Shown in pieces: positions 1 to 6,632 of a DNA stretch of 11,089 nt. The position numbers and the translations under genes are program-made. The notes beneath the pieces are model-generated. The model ran no database searches and was not told where the DNA came from. It saw only the letters and a list, made by a program, of their open reading frames with translations. Source of the DNA: Coriobacteriia bacterium (lineage in GTDB: Bacteria; Actinomycetota; Coriobacteriia; Anaerosomatales; Anaerosomataceae); NCBI GenBank assembly GCA_016938395.1, contig JAFGUS010000030.1, forward strand, positions 1 through 11,089. The letters run 5' to 3'. The number at the start of each line of letters is the position of its first letter. The first letter of the stretch is position 1.

Positions 1-630
1 GAAGTAGATGATCCCGAGCGGTAGCTGCAAGATCATGTACAGGATGCTCGTCCACGTGCGCCAGTCGGTGAACCACTGCTTGATGCGCGAGGGGATGTCG
101 CCCTCAGGCGCACCGGGACGCGGGCGTCTCGGCATGCGCACGCCCAGCATCGTCTCCACGAGCCGGCCCTCGGCGAGCGAGATCGCCCGCACCACGCCGA
201 AGAAGAGGAGCAGCACGAGCACGCCCACGCCAATGGGCAGCAGCCCGAGCCCTGTCGGCAGGAGCGATGCCACCAGCGTGAAGTACACGGTGCCCGTCAC
301 GAGCGACAGCACGAGGTAGAAGAACGCACCGTAGCTGCGCGGATCGGCCACCACGCCGAAGAAACGCCCGGCCACGCTCGTGGGTTCCGGCCGTGGCGGA
401 GCCTGCAGTGCCCGGGCGACCGTCACCTCGGTCTCGAGGTACGCCGCTGCGACCTCCTCGGGCGTGCCGTACCGTTCGAGCACCGCGGCACGGCATGCTT
501 CATCATCGTCGGCGCAGTCGGCAAGCTCGGCTCGCAGGTACTCCTCGGCGTCGTAGAGCGCGTCTTGCACCAGAGCGGGGTCGGCCCCCGCGAGCGCGGC
601 TGCAAGCGCCTGCAGATACTGCTCGATCAT
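1..630 (-). CDS. DUF1700/HAAS-like plus putative-sensor-domain membrane protein (C-terminus outside window)
   Basis: The reading frame is open from the ATG at base 630 to the window edge and gives 210 residues with no stop. Residues 1-70 are helical and acidic, with a DAEEYL segment (27-32) and RYGTPEEVAAAYL (53-65). This resembles the DUF1700/HAAS signalling head that often sits next to PadR regulators. Membrane segments lie at about 103-125 and 128-148, and a third begins near 193. Residues 96-117 and 189-210 are two copies of a D-x-R-[ST]-[YW]...Y..L.L..G..YF pattern, as in the actinobacterial 'putative sensor' domain (PF13796-like). The start lies one base after the padR stop, with GAGG five bases upstream, so the two genes are probably translationally coupled. 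The function is unknown; an envelope sensor or membrane-stress protein controlled by its PadR neighbour is inferred. The domain naming is from memory of the family pattern. Confidence 0.75.
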   Translation of the reverse strand, partial: MIEQYLQALAAALAGADPALVQDALYDAEEYLRAELADCADDDEACRAAVLERYGTPEEVAAAYLETEVTVARALQAPPRPEPTSVAGRFFGVVADPRSYGAFFYLVLSLVTGTVYFTLVASLLPTGLGLLPIGVGVLVLLLFFGVVRAISLAEGRLVETMLGVRMPRRPRPGAPEGDIPSRIKQWFTDWRTWTSILYMILQLPLGIIYF

Positions 631-631
631 T

Positions 632-1000
632 TCAGCCTCGACCCCCTTCCAGCGTGGTCTCCACGAACTCCCGCGTGCGCTTCCACACATCCGACCAGGC
701 CGCGAGCACTGCCGAACCGTCCGGCGTGATCGCGTAGTACTTGCGCGGCGGCCCGGTGACCGAGGGCTCCACGCGGCTGGAGAGCAGTCCCTGTGCTTCG
801 AGCGATCGGAGCACCGGGTAGAGCGTCCCTTGCTTGACCGACAGGCCATCGCTGGCAGCACTCTCCAACTGCTTCGCGATCTGGTAGCCGTACAGCGGCG
901 CCTCCGAGCGCTCCAGGATCGCGAGCAGCACGAGCGCGACCGTTCCCGCGTTGAGCTCCTTCTGGAACTTGCGCACGGCGGTGTCCACCATGTCGCTCAC
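632..1000 (-). CDS. PadR-family transcriptional regulator
   Basis: This is a small winged-helix repressor of about 122 residues, the usual length of the short PadR-s2 subfamily. The diagnostic core is present: LLAILERSEAPLYGYQIAKQ (helices 1-2), then GTLYPVLRSLEAQGLL (recognition helix) and GPPRKYYAITPDG (wing), followed by a short C-terminal dimerisation helix. Two upstream in-frame ATGs/GTGs compete: an ATG at 1033 has no ribosome site, while a GTG at 1000 lies nine bases after a perfect AGGAGG (1010-1015), so I chose GTG. An ATG at 991 is a weaker option. The next gene starts one base after the stop. PadR proteins usually repress their own operon and are released by a ligand; the direct repeats over the promoter fit that here. 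The effector cannot be predicted. Confidence 0.92.
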   Translation of the reverse strand: MSDMVDTAVRKFQKELNAGTVALVLLAILERSEAPLYGYQIAKQLESAASDGLSVKQGTLYPVLRSLEAQGLLSSRVEPSVTGPPRKYYAITPDGSAVLAAWSDVWKRTREFVETTLEGGRG

Positions 1001-1009
1001 CGAAGGCCA

Positions 1010-1015
1010 CCTCCT
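1010..1015 (-). promoter_or_regulatory. Ribosome binding site of padR (decides the GTG start)
   Basis: A perfect AGGAGG on the minus strand lies nine bases before the GTG at 1000. It would fall inside the coding region if the upstream ATG at 1033 were used, and it is 18 bases from the ATG at 991. It therefore favours GTG. Confidence 0.75.
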
Positions 1016-1042
1016 CGCGTCGCAGGGCTTCAACTACTACTC

Positions 1043-1055
1043 AGTTCACACTAGT
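1043..1055. repeat. 13-bp direct repeat, copy 1 (candidate PadR operator)
   Basis: The 13 bases AGTTCACACTAGT occur here and again at 1076-1088, exactly identical, with starts 33 bp apart (about three helical turns). This copy sits just downstream of the predicted padR transcription start. Its central part, AGT-N4-ACT, has weak dyad symmetry. It is a candidate operator. Confidence 0.6.
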
Positions 1056-1063
1056 TCGTACCC

Positions 1064-1091
1064 AACATACTATGAAGTTCACACTAGTCAA
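1064..1091 (-). promoter_or_regulatory. Probable padR promoter
   Basis: On the minus strand, TTGACT (plus positions 1086-1091) and TATGTT (1064-1069) are separated by 16 bases, close to sigma-70/SigA consensus. Transcription would start near 1057, giving a leader of about 57 bases before the padR GTG. One 13-bp repeat overlaps the -35 edge and spacer, and the other lies just past the predicted start, so a repressor bound there would block this promoter. Inferred from sequence only. Confidence 0.55.
1076..1088. repeat. 13-bp direct repeat, copy 2 (candidate PadR operator)
   Basis: This is the second exact copy of AGTTCACACTAGT. It overlaps the last three bases of the predicted padR -35 box and most of the -35/-10 spacer. 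It ends 54 bases before the tadA ATG, so a protein bound here could also influence the divergent tadA operon. Confidence 0.6.
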
Positions 1092-1130
1092 GAGGTAATT
1101 TGGAAATCGCCTCCCGCCTTCCGGCTGGTG

Positions 1131-1136
1131 TAGCAT
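1131..1136 (+). promoter_or_regulatory. Candidate -10 element of tadA (leaderless geometry)
   Basis: TAGCAT fits the TANNNT -10 pattern of actinobacterial promoters and ends six bases before the tadA ATG, so transcription would begin at or next to the start codon. No convincing -35 box or Shine-Dalgarno sequence is present. The MFS gene has the same arrangement (TATCAT then six bases then ATG). Confidence 0.35.
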
Positions 1137-1142
1137 CGGCGC

Positions 1143-1616
1143 ATGGATGCCGACGAGGTGTATATGGCGCTCGCGCTCGAGCAGGCCCGGCTGGCCGCCG
1201 CCGAAGGCGAGGTGCCCATCGGCGCCGTGCTCGTCTGCGACGGGGCCGTTGTAGCGCACGGGCGCAATGCCCGCGAGGCGGCCACGGACCCCACCGCGCA
1301 CGCCGAGATGATCGCCATCCGAGAGGCGGCCGGGCGCCTCGGCAGGTGGCGTCTCTCGGGGTGCACGCTGTACGTTACGCTCGAGCCGTGCCCGATGTGC
1401 GCGGGCGCCCTCGTCAACGCGCGAGTCGACCGGCTCGTGTACGGGGCGGCTGACCCGAAGGCCGGCGCGGTCGGCACGCTCTACGACCTCTCGGCCGACG
1501 CGCGCCTCAACCACCGGTACGAGGTGACCGCTGGCGTGCTCGCCGACGAGTGTGGGCAGATACTCAAGGACTTCTTCCGGGAACTCCGCAGCGAGCGGAG
1601 CGGGGACGAGGGGTGA
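1143..1616 (+). CDS. tadA: tRNA-specific adenosine deaminase TadA
   Basis: TadA deaminates adenosine 34 to inosine in tRNA-Arg(ACG), allowing one tRNA to read several arginine codons. The 157-residue length is typical. The zinc/catalytic signature is complete: HAE at 53-55 (zinc ligand and proton-shuttling glutamate) and PCPMC at 82-86 (two cysteine ligands). VPIGAVLV (24-31) and AHGRN (38-42) match the substrate-side strands, and the YGAADPKAGAVGTLYDL stretch (100-116) is characteristic of TadA over other cytidine-deaminase-fold enzymes. The ATG at 1143 has no clear Shine-Dalgarno site and may be read as a leaderless start. It is the first gene of a cluster: the DUF2207 gene begins four bases after its stop. 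Regulation may be shared with padR through the divergent spacer. Confidence 0.96.
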   Translation: MDADEVYMALALEQARLAAAEGEVPIGAVLVCDGAVVAHGRNAREAATDPTAHAEMIAIREAAGRLGRWRLSGCTLYVTLEPCPMCAGALVNARVDRLVYGAADPKAGAVGTLYDLSADARLNHRYEVTAGVLADECGQILKDFFRELRSERSGDEG

Positions 1617-1620
1617 CGGC

Positions 1621-3477
1621 ATGAAGCGACTGCTCCGACCGGCCGTGCTGGCGACGATCCTCACGCTGGCGCTCGTGTTCGCCGCGCTCGCAGCGGCGCC
1701 GGCGTACGCCAAGTCGTACCAGATGACGCGCGTGGAGATCGTGGGCGAGGTGGCCCCCGACGGCTCGATGCTCGTCACCGAGCGGCGAACGTTCGACTTC
1801 GTGGGTGACTACACGTTCGCGTACTGGGAGCTCGACAAGGCCGACTCGGACGGTCTTGAGGTCATCGACCTCGCCGGTCCCGAGGGGCCGTACACGTACA
1901 CCGGTCTCGCCTACATCGATCCCGACCGCACCCCGCAGACCTACTCGGTCATCGACTACGGCAGCTACTACGACGTGCGGGCCTACTTCCGGGCCGCAGA
2001 CACCGAGCACACCATCACGCTCAGGTACCGCGTGCTCGGGGCTGCGAAGCGCTGGCAGGACACCGCCGAGCTCTACTGGAAGTTCGTCGGCGACCGCTGG
2101 GAGCTTGGCGCGAGCAACGTGTCGGTCCATATCGTCTTGCCGCCCGGCGTTACGCGTGACGACGTGAAGGCGTGGGCGCACGGGCCTTTGAGCGGCAACG
2201 TAGTGCTCAACGACGACGGCACGGTCGACCTCATCGTCGACCGGTTGCCGGTCGGGACCTTCGTCGAAGGACGCGTGGCGTTTCCCGCCGAGGCGCTCTC
2301 AGAGGCCATCGTGCGCGACACGCCCATGCTCGACACGATCCTCGCCGAGGAGGACCGCCTCGCGCGCGAGGCGAACACCGAGCGCACCACGGCACGCGTG
2401 CTCACCTACGGCTCGGGAGGTATCGCCTTCCTGCTGCCGATCGGCGCGCTCGTGTGGGCGTTCATGTACTGGCGCACGCACGGCAAGGAGTACAAGCCGC
2501 AGTTCCAGGGTCAGTACTTCCGCGAGCTGCCGTCGGAACTCACGCCGGCGCAGGTCTCGGCGCTGATGAACATGGGCTCTCCGGACGACAAGGCCGTGAG
2601 CGCCACGCTCATGGATCTCATCGACCGGGGCATTGTGGGCATCGAGCGGGTGTACGTGGAGAAGAAGGCGCTCCTCGGCCTGTCGAGCAAGACGGTGGAG
2701 ACGTACCGGCTCACGCGGAACACCGGCAAGGAGAAAGGCCTCACACCGAGCGAGAAGTCGTTGCTCACGCTCATCTTCAGCACGATCGCCGGTACCGAGA
2801 GCATCACGATGGAAGAACTCAAGACCATAGTGAAGAGCCAGAGCAAGGCCGACAGCTGGGGCTCGGGCATCTCGTCGTACAAGAGCAAGGTGGCCGACGA
2901 GGTCAAGAAGCTCGGGCTGCTCGAACAGAAGGGTGGCAACGCGATGGGCGGCTTCATCGCTCTCGGCGTGGTGACGGTGCTCGTGGGGGGCATCCCGCTC
3001 GTCGCATCAGGCAACCCGTGCCTGCTTCCCTGGACGATCCTCATCGGCGGCGCAGTCATTGCCCTCGGCGTCAACATGAAGCGGCGCAGTCCCGAGGCGG
3101 CCGAGCTCGCCGCCAAGTACACAGCGGTCCGCAACTACCTGAAGGACTTCGGCAGGATGCAGGAGAAGCCGCCCACGTCGGTGGTGCTCTGGCGGCACTT
3201 CCTCACGCTCGCGGTCGTCTTCGGCATCGCCGACGAGGTGATCAAGCACCTGCAGGTGATGGTGCCCGAGGTCATGAGCGACCCGATGATGGGAACCTGG
3301 TACTGGATGATGTCGCCCGGTTCCGACGGCATGAGCCCGATGAACTCGCTCTCGACCGGCATGGCCTCGGTCTCGAGTATCGCCTCCTCGAACAACTCGT
3401 CGTCGTCGGGAAGTGGCGGCGGGTTCTCGGGCGGTGGCGGCGGAGGTGGCGGCGGAGGCGGCGGCGGTGCGGGGTAA
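1621..3477 (+). CDS. DUF2207 domain-containing membrane protein
   Basis: This 618-residue protein has the full DUF2207 (YciQ-like) architecture. Residues 1-30 are a signal peptide ending in AYA. An extracytoplasmic beta-rich region follows to about 260, then a membrane segment at 265-284, a cytoplasmic region of about 155 residues that looks partly winged-helix, two membrane segments near 443-460 and 466-485, and a serine/glycine tail ending in 13 consecutive glycines then AG. The RHFLTLAVVFGIADEVIKHL segment (about 525-545) matches the family's conserved 'yL.yAvaLGv' element. The start is fixed by GAGGGG seven bases upstream and by the signal peptide; the gene lies four bases after tadA. The family has no established biochemical role. 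Close coupling to YfhO hints at a cell-envelope function, which is inference. Confidence 0.9.
   Translation: MKRLLRPAVLATILTLALVFAALAAAPAYAKSYQMTRVEIVGEVAPDGSMLVTERRTFDFVGDYTFAYWELDKADSDGLEVIDLAGPEGPYTYTGLAYIDPDRTPQTYSVIDYGSYYDVRAYFRAADTEHTITLRYRVLGAAKRWQDTAELYWKFVGDRWELGASNVSVHIVLPPGVTRDDVKAWAHGPLSGNVVLNDDGTVDLIVDRLPVGTFVEGRVAFPAEALSEAIVRDTPMLDTILAEEDRLAREANTERTTARVLTYGSGGIAFLLPIGALVWAFMYWRTHGKEYKPQFQGQYFRELPSELTPAQVSALMNMGSPDDKAVSATLMDLIDRGIVGIERVYVEKKALLGLSSKTVETYRLTRNTGKEKGLTPSEKSLLTLIFSTIAGTESITMEELKTIVKSQSKADSWGSGISSYKSKVADEVKKLGLLEQKGGNAMGGFIALGVVTVLVGGIPLVASGNPCLLPWTILIGGAVIALGVNMKRRSPEAAELAAKYTAVRNYLKDFGRMQEKPPTSVVLWRHFLTLAVVFGIADEVIKHLQVMVPEVMSDPMMGTWYWMMSPGSDGMSPMNSLSTGMASVSSIASSNNSSSSGSGGGFSGGGGGGGGGGGGGAG
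3433..3456 (+). repeat. Tandem 12-bp repeat in the polyglycine tail
   Basis: Two exact copies of GGTGGCGGCGGA (3433-3444 and 3445-3456) encode eight of the 13 consecutive glycines ending the DUF2207 protein. Each copy creates a GGAGG at its downstream junction, so gain or loss of a unit would keep the frame and leave a ribosome site for yfhO. Confidence 0.85.
3454..3458 (+). promoter_or_regulatory. Ribosome binding site of yfhO inside glycine codons
   Basis: GGAGG formed by adjacent GGA and GGC glycine codons lies eight bases before the GTG at 3467. It supports that GTG as the yfhO start over the ATG at 3413, whose upstream sequence has no comparable site. Confidence 0.6.
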
Positions 3478-6346
3478 GGCCGACGCCGCGGACGTGCGCA
3501 CGCGCGGTCGTCGGCTGGCGGACCTCGGCATCTTCACCGGCATCTTCGCGGTCACCCTCGGGCTGGCGGCCCGGTTCTTCATCGAATACGGGAAGTCCAA
3601 CATCTGGGCGGTCGATGGAACCACCGCCCACTTCCCGATGCTGTACTACTTCAACCTGTGGGTGCGTCGGATCGTCTACAACTTCCCCGATCCCGTGGCA
3701 CTGTGGTCGTGGGACGTCGGTCTTGGCGCGGACACTATCGGGACGCTCACGTGGCCCGTGCTCGGTGATCCGTTCGCGGTCGTCAGCCTGCTGATGCCGA
3801 TGGCGCAGATGGAGCTCGCGTACGCGCTCGCATTCGTGGCGCGTCTTCTGGCGGGCGGGCTGGCGTCCTTCGCGTACCTGCGCGTCATGAAGGCCCGGCC
3901 GCTCGCGGCCACGGCAGGCGCGCTCATATACGTCTTCACGATGTACGCGATGCACGGTGCGCTCCGGCATCCCTATTTCGCGAACACGCTCGTATTCCTG
4001 CCGTTCGTCCTCATCGGCATCGAACGCGCGCTCAAAGGGCGCCGGCCGTGGGTGCTGGTGTTGGCGGTGTTCGGCACAGCAGTGTCCAACTACTACTTCT
4101 TCTACATGATCACGATCATCGCGGTGCTCTATGCGGTTCTGCGGTACGTCGAGGTCACCCCCACCCGCGACCGCCGCCGAGTATTCCTGCCGACCGTGGC
4201 GCGGGTCGGTGGCCTGTACCTGCTCGGTACGCTGATGGCATCGGTCACGCTCTTGCCCTCGGCGGCCGCGTTTCTGGCGAGCGGGCGGACGGGCGGGTCC
4301 GCGTCCACCGGGCTCTTCTACACCGCGTGGGAGTACATCAAGCTGCTGCAACGTCTCACGTCGGGCCTGGCCCCGTCGGCGACCCCGTATACCGGTTTCA
4401 GCATCATCGGCGTACTGCTGCTGCCGATCCTCTTCGTGCGGCGGGGCAACTTCGCGACGAAGGTGATGCTTGCGCTGTTCCCGGTCTTCGTGGTGCTCCC
4501 GTTCTTTGGCTCGCTCTTCAACGGGATGAGTGACCCCACCGGCCGGTTCACCTTCGCGTGGGGGCTCTTCATCGCACTCGGTGCGGCCCTCGTACTATCG
4601 GACGACACGCCGCTGACCCGGCGCGAGATCCTGACTTCGGCGGGGTTCCTCGGTGTGTATCTCGCGGTGCTCTTTGCCACCGGCTCGAAGCTCACTGAAG
4701 CTGTGCTCTTCCCGTTCGTGGTCGGTGCCATCGGACTCGGGGTGCTGGTCTACGAGCGCGGGTTCCAAGCGGGTGGTGACTCGCCTGGCGGTGCTCCGCG
4801 GCGCATCGGCCGATATCTGGGAGAGGACTGGGAATCCCCCTGGACGCGGTGGGTGCTCGCTGCGCTCGTCATCGCCGGCATCGGCGGTAATGCGATGTAC
4901 CTCTACGACCTGCGCTACCAGAACACGCTGACGTCCTGGGAGGACCAGGGCACGGTGCTCGCGCGCTATCTGGAGAACCCGGGCATGATCGCGCAGGAAC
5001 TCCCGAAGGGCGACTTCTATCGCGTCGAGAAGCAGGAGCACGTCGGCGGGATGAACGTTGTAGCACCATTCAGCAATGACCCACTCGTGCAGAAGTACCG
5101 CGGCACGGCGGCGTACAACTCACTCATGAGTGGCTACCTGATGAGCTGGATGGACGAGATCCAGAACCGCAATCGTCGGCTTCCGTTCTCGTACTTCGGC
5201 TTCGACGACCGCGTGGGACCCACCACACTGCTCGGGGTGAGGTACTACATCGCGACTGTGGGATGGCGCCAGTACGTGCCGTACGGCTTCAAGCGTATGG
5301 ATGAGCTCTCCACCGACGACCACACCGTCTACGAGAACGAGCACGCGTTGCCCCTCGGCTTCGTGTATGACGGGGTCGTGCGCCGCTCCACGTACGAGAG
5401 CCTTGATGCTCTCGGCAAACAACAGGTACTGCTCGAGGCGGCCGTGGTAGAAGACGATGCTCTCGTGACGCTGCCCGAGCGAGCGCCCAGACCGCGGGTC
5501 ATCGAGGTGCCGTACTCGGTCGAGCCCACCGAGGGCGTGATCATCGACACCGCCGCACGCACGATCACGACGACCGAGCCGCAGGCCTCGGCGCGCCTGA
5601 TCGTGCAACCGGTCGAGGATGCGGAGCTCTATGTGGAGCTGCGCAAGCTCGATTTCGACGCGCAGTCACCGCTCGAGCGGGCGAGTATCGTGCTCGGCGA
5701 GGAGCCCACACGCCTGGACCGCCTTGCGCTGGCCTATCGCTATCGCTTCTTCGACCAGCCTTCCGACTACACCTTCAGGTATGTGACGACCGGGCGCAGC
5801 AAGGCCGTCCGGCGCTATCGTGACGACCACCTGTACGCATGGGGCGACCACACGCATCTGGTGAACCTCGGCTACCAGAAGTCCGGCGCCGACTCGGTGA
5901 CTATCACGTTCGACGGCATCGGCAGCGGCACCTACGAGGCGCTCCATGTGTGGGCGGTGCCGATGGTTGACTACGAGGAGAAGGTCGCCGATCTGCAAGC
6001 CATGGCGATGACCGACATCGAGGTGGGCACGAACCGGGTGACCGGCCGGGTGTCGTCCGACACTGACGGCCTGCTCTTCCTGAGCATCCCGTACAGCCAG
6101 GGCTGGACCGCCAAGGTCGACGGCGAGCCGGTTGAGACGCTTCGCGTCAACACCGCGTTCACGGGAGTTCCGGTCACTGCCGGTGGGCGCGAGGTGACGC
6201 TCGCGTACGTCACCCCCGGGCTGCGTGAAGGACGTGCGGTGAGCGGACTGGCGCTCGTCGTGTTCGCGGGCGTCATGATCACCGATCGTCGTCGGCGCTC
6301 TCGTGGCAGGCGGAATGCTTCGGACCCGGCGCGCGACGCACTCTGA
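3467..6346 (+). CDS. YfhO-family membrane protein (probable lipid-linked-sugar glycosyltransferase, GT-C type)
   Basis: This is a large polytopic membrane protein of 959 residues from the GTG at 3467; an ATG at 3413 would add 18. The first membrane helix is at about 20-40, followed by DGTTAHFP (50-57), the conserved extracytoplasmic acidic loop of the family. VSNYYFFYMI starts at 206, and about a dozen hydrophobic helices run to around residue 470. The second half is mostly soluble and extracytoplasmic, with LLGVRYYIA near 587-595 and the hallmark GWTAKVDGE at 879-887, before a last helix (about 924-942) and a basic tail. YfhO proteins of Bacillus and Listeria relatives transfer sugars from undecaprenyl phosphate to teichoic acids. 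The actual acceptor here is unknown, since many actinobacteria lack such polymers. It overlaps the DUF2207 gene by 11 bases, so coupling is likely. It is slightly longer than the usual 850-900. Confidence 0.88.
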   Translation: MRGKADAADVRTRGRRLADLGIFTGIFAVTLGLAARFFIEYGKSNIWAVDGTTAHFPMLYYFNLWVRRIVYNFPDPVALWSWDVGLGADTIGTLTWPVLGDPFAVVSLLMPMAQMELAYALAFVARLLAGGLASFAYLRVMKARPLAATAGALIYVFTMYAMHGALRHPYFANTLVFLPFVLIGIERALKGRRPWVLVLAVFGTAVSNYYFFYMITIIAVLYAVLRYVEVTPTRDRRRVFLPTVARVGGLYLLGTLMASVTLLPSAAAFLASGRTGGSASTGLFYTAWEYIKLLQRLTSGLAPSATPYTGFSIIGVLLLPILFVRRGNFATKVMLALFPVFVVLPFFGSLFNGMSDPTGRFTFAWGLFIALGAALVLSDDTPLTRREILTSAGFLGVYLAVLFATGSKLTEAVLFPFVVGAIGLGVLVYERGFQAGGDSPGGAPRRIGRYLGEDWESPWTRWVLAALVIAGIGGNAMYLYDLRYQNTLTSWEDQGTVLARYLENPGMIAQELPKGDFYRVEKQEHVGGMNVVAPFSNDPLVQKYRGTAAYNSLMSGYLMSWMDEIQNRNRRLPFSYFGFDDRVGPTTLLGVRYYIATVGWRQYVPYGFKRMDELSTDDHTVYENEHALPLGFVYDGVVRRSTYESLDALGKQQVLLEAAVVEDDALVTLPERAPRPRVIEVPYSVEPTEGVIIDTAARTITTTEPQASARLIVQPVEDAELYVELRKLDFDAQSPLERASIVLGEEPTRLDRLALAYRYRFFDQPSDYTFRYVTTGRSKAVRRYRDDHLYAWGDHTHLVNLGYQKSGADSVTITFDGIGSGTYEALHVWAVPMVDYEEKVADLQAMAMTDIEVGTNRVTGRVSSDTDGLLFLSIPYSQGWTAKVDGEPVETLRVNTAFTGVPVTAGGREVTLAYVTPGLREGRAVSGLALVVFAGVMITDRRRRSRGRRNASDPARDAL

Positions 6347-6347
6347 A

Positions 6348-6376
6348 TTGCCCCGTCAGCACGCGGCGGCTATACT
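6348..6376 (+). promoter_or_regulatory. Promoter of tRNA-Ser
   Basis: TTGCCC (6348-6353) and TATACT (6371-6376) are separated by exactly 17 bases. The -10 matches consensus at five of six positions. Transcription would start near 6383, leaving a 5' leader of about 29 bases for RNase P to remove. The -35 begins two bases after the yfhO stop. Confidence 0.7.
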
Positions 6377-6411
6377 CGCCTATGCGATTCGGCCGCCCGC
6401 GGCCGCCATAC

Positions 6412-6504
6412 GGAGAGCTGACCGAGTGGTTGAAGGTGCACGACTGGAAATCGTGTGTGCGGTGTTGAACCGTACCCAGGGTTCGAATCCCTGGCTCTCC
6501 GCCA
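6412..6504 (+). tRNA. tRNA-Ser (anticodon GGA)
   Basis: A 93-base class II tRNA. The acceptor stem pairs GGAGAGC (6412-6418) with GCTCTCC (6494-6500), then discriminator G and an encoded CCA (6502-6504). The anticodon loop CTGGAAA closes a five-pair CACGA/TCGTG stem, with anticodon GGA at 6446-6448, reading UCC and UCU serine codons. The T-loop GTTCGAATCC is canonical, and a long variable arm of about 20 bases precedes it, as expected for serine. It has its own promoter and a strong hairpin behind it, so it is a single-gene transcription unit between two protein-coding clusters. Confidence 0.97.
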
Positions 6505-6513
6505 GAACACGTT

Positions 6514-6543
6514 CGTAGGCCGCCCCCCCTCGGGCGGCCTACG
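6514..6543 (+). terminator. Hairpin terminator after tRNA-Ser
   Basis: CGTAGGCCGCCC (6514-6525) pairs perfectly with GGGCGGCCTACG (6532-6543), a 12-bp stem with a six-base loop, nine bases after the tRNA CCA. There is no run of T, as is common in GC-rich genomes, so termination is likely but not certain. Confidence 0.75.
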
Positions 6544-6620
6544 TGTATCCGGGATGGCGCGGCACGCCGAGATGCCTGCAATCGAATGGAATCCGTGCTG
6601 CCGTTCAGCCGTGTCATGCG

Positions 6621-6626
6621 TATCAT
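6621..6626 (+). promoter_or_regulatory. Candidate -10 element of the MFS operon (leaderless geometry)
   Basis: TATCAT ends six bases before the ATG at 6633, the same spacing as TAGCAT before tadA. No Shine-Dalgarno site precedes the ATG, which begins a clear MFS first helix, so the transcript may start at the initiation codon. The -35 region shows no recognisable box. Confidence 0.4.
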
Positions 6627-6632
6627 GGCCAC

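Noticed and set aside
1100..1136. TTGGAA (1100-1105) as the -35 box of tadA
   Set aside because: The gap to TAGCAT is 25 bases, too long for a normal sigma-70-type promoter.
2172..3794. Long open frame of 540 codons on the plus strand over the DUF2207 and yfhO genes
   Set aside because: It is arginine/histidine-rich and repetitive, the usual result of reading GC-rich codons out of frame, and it overlaps two well-recognised proteins.
3272..4351. Long minus-strand open frame of 359 codons opposite yfhO
   Set aside because: The composition is low-complexity and highly charged with no recognisable domain; it is a shadow of the yfhO codon pattern.
6391..6407. GGCCGCC repeated twice between the tRNA promoter and tRNA
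   Set aside because: It is a short GC-rich repeat expected by chance in such a leader; no pairing with the tRNA or known site.
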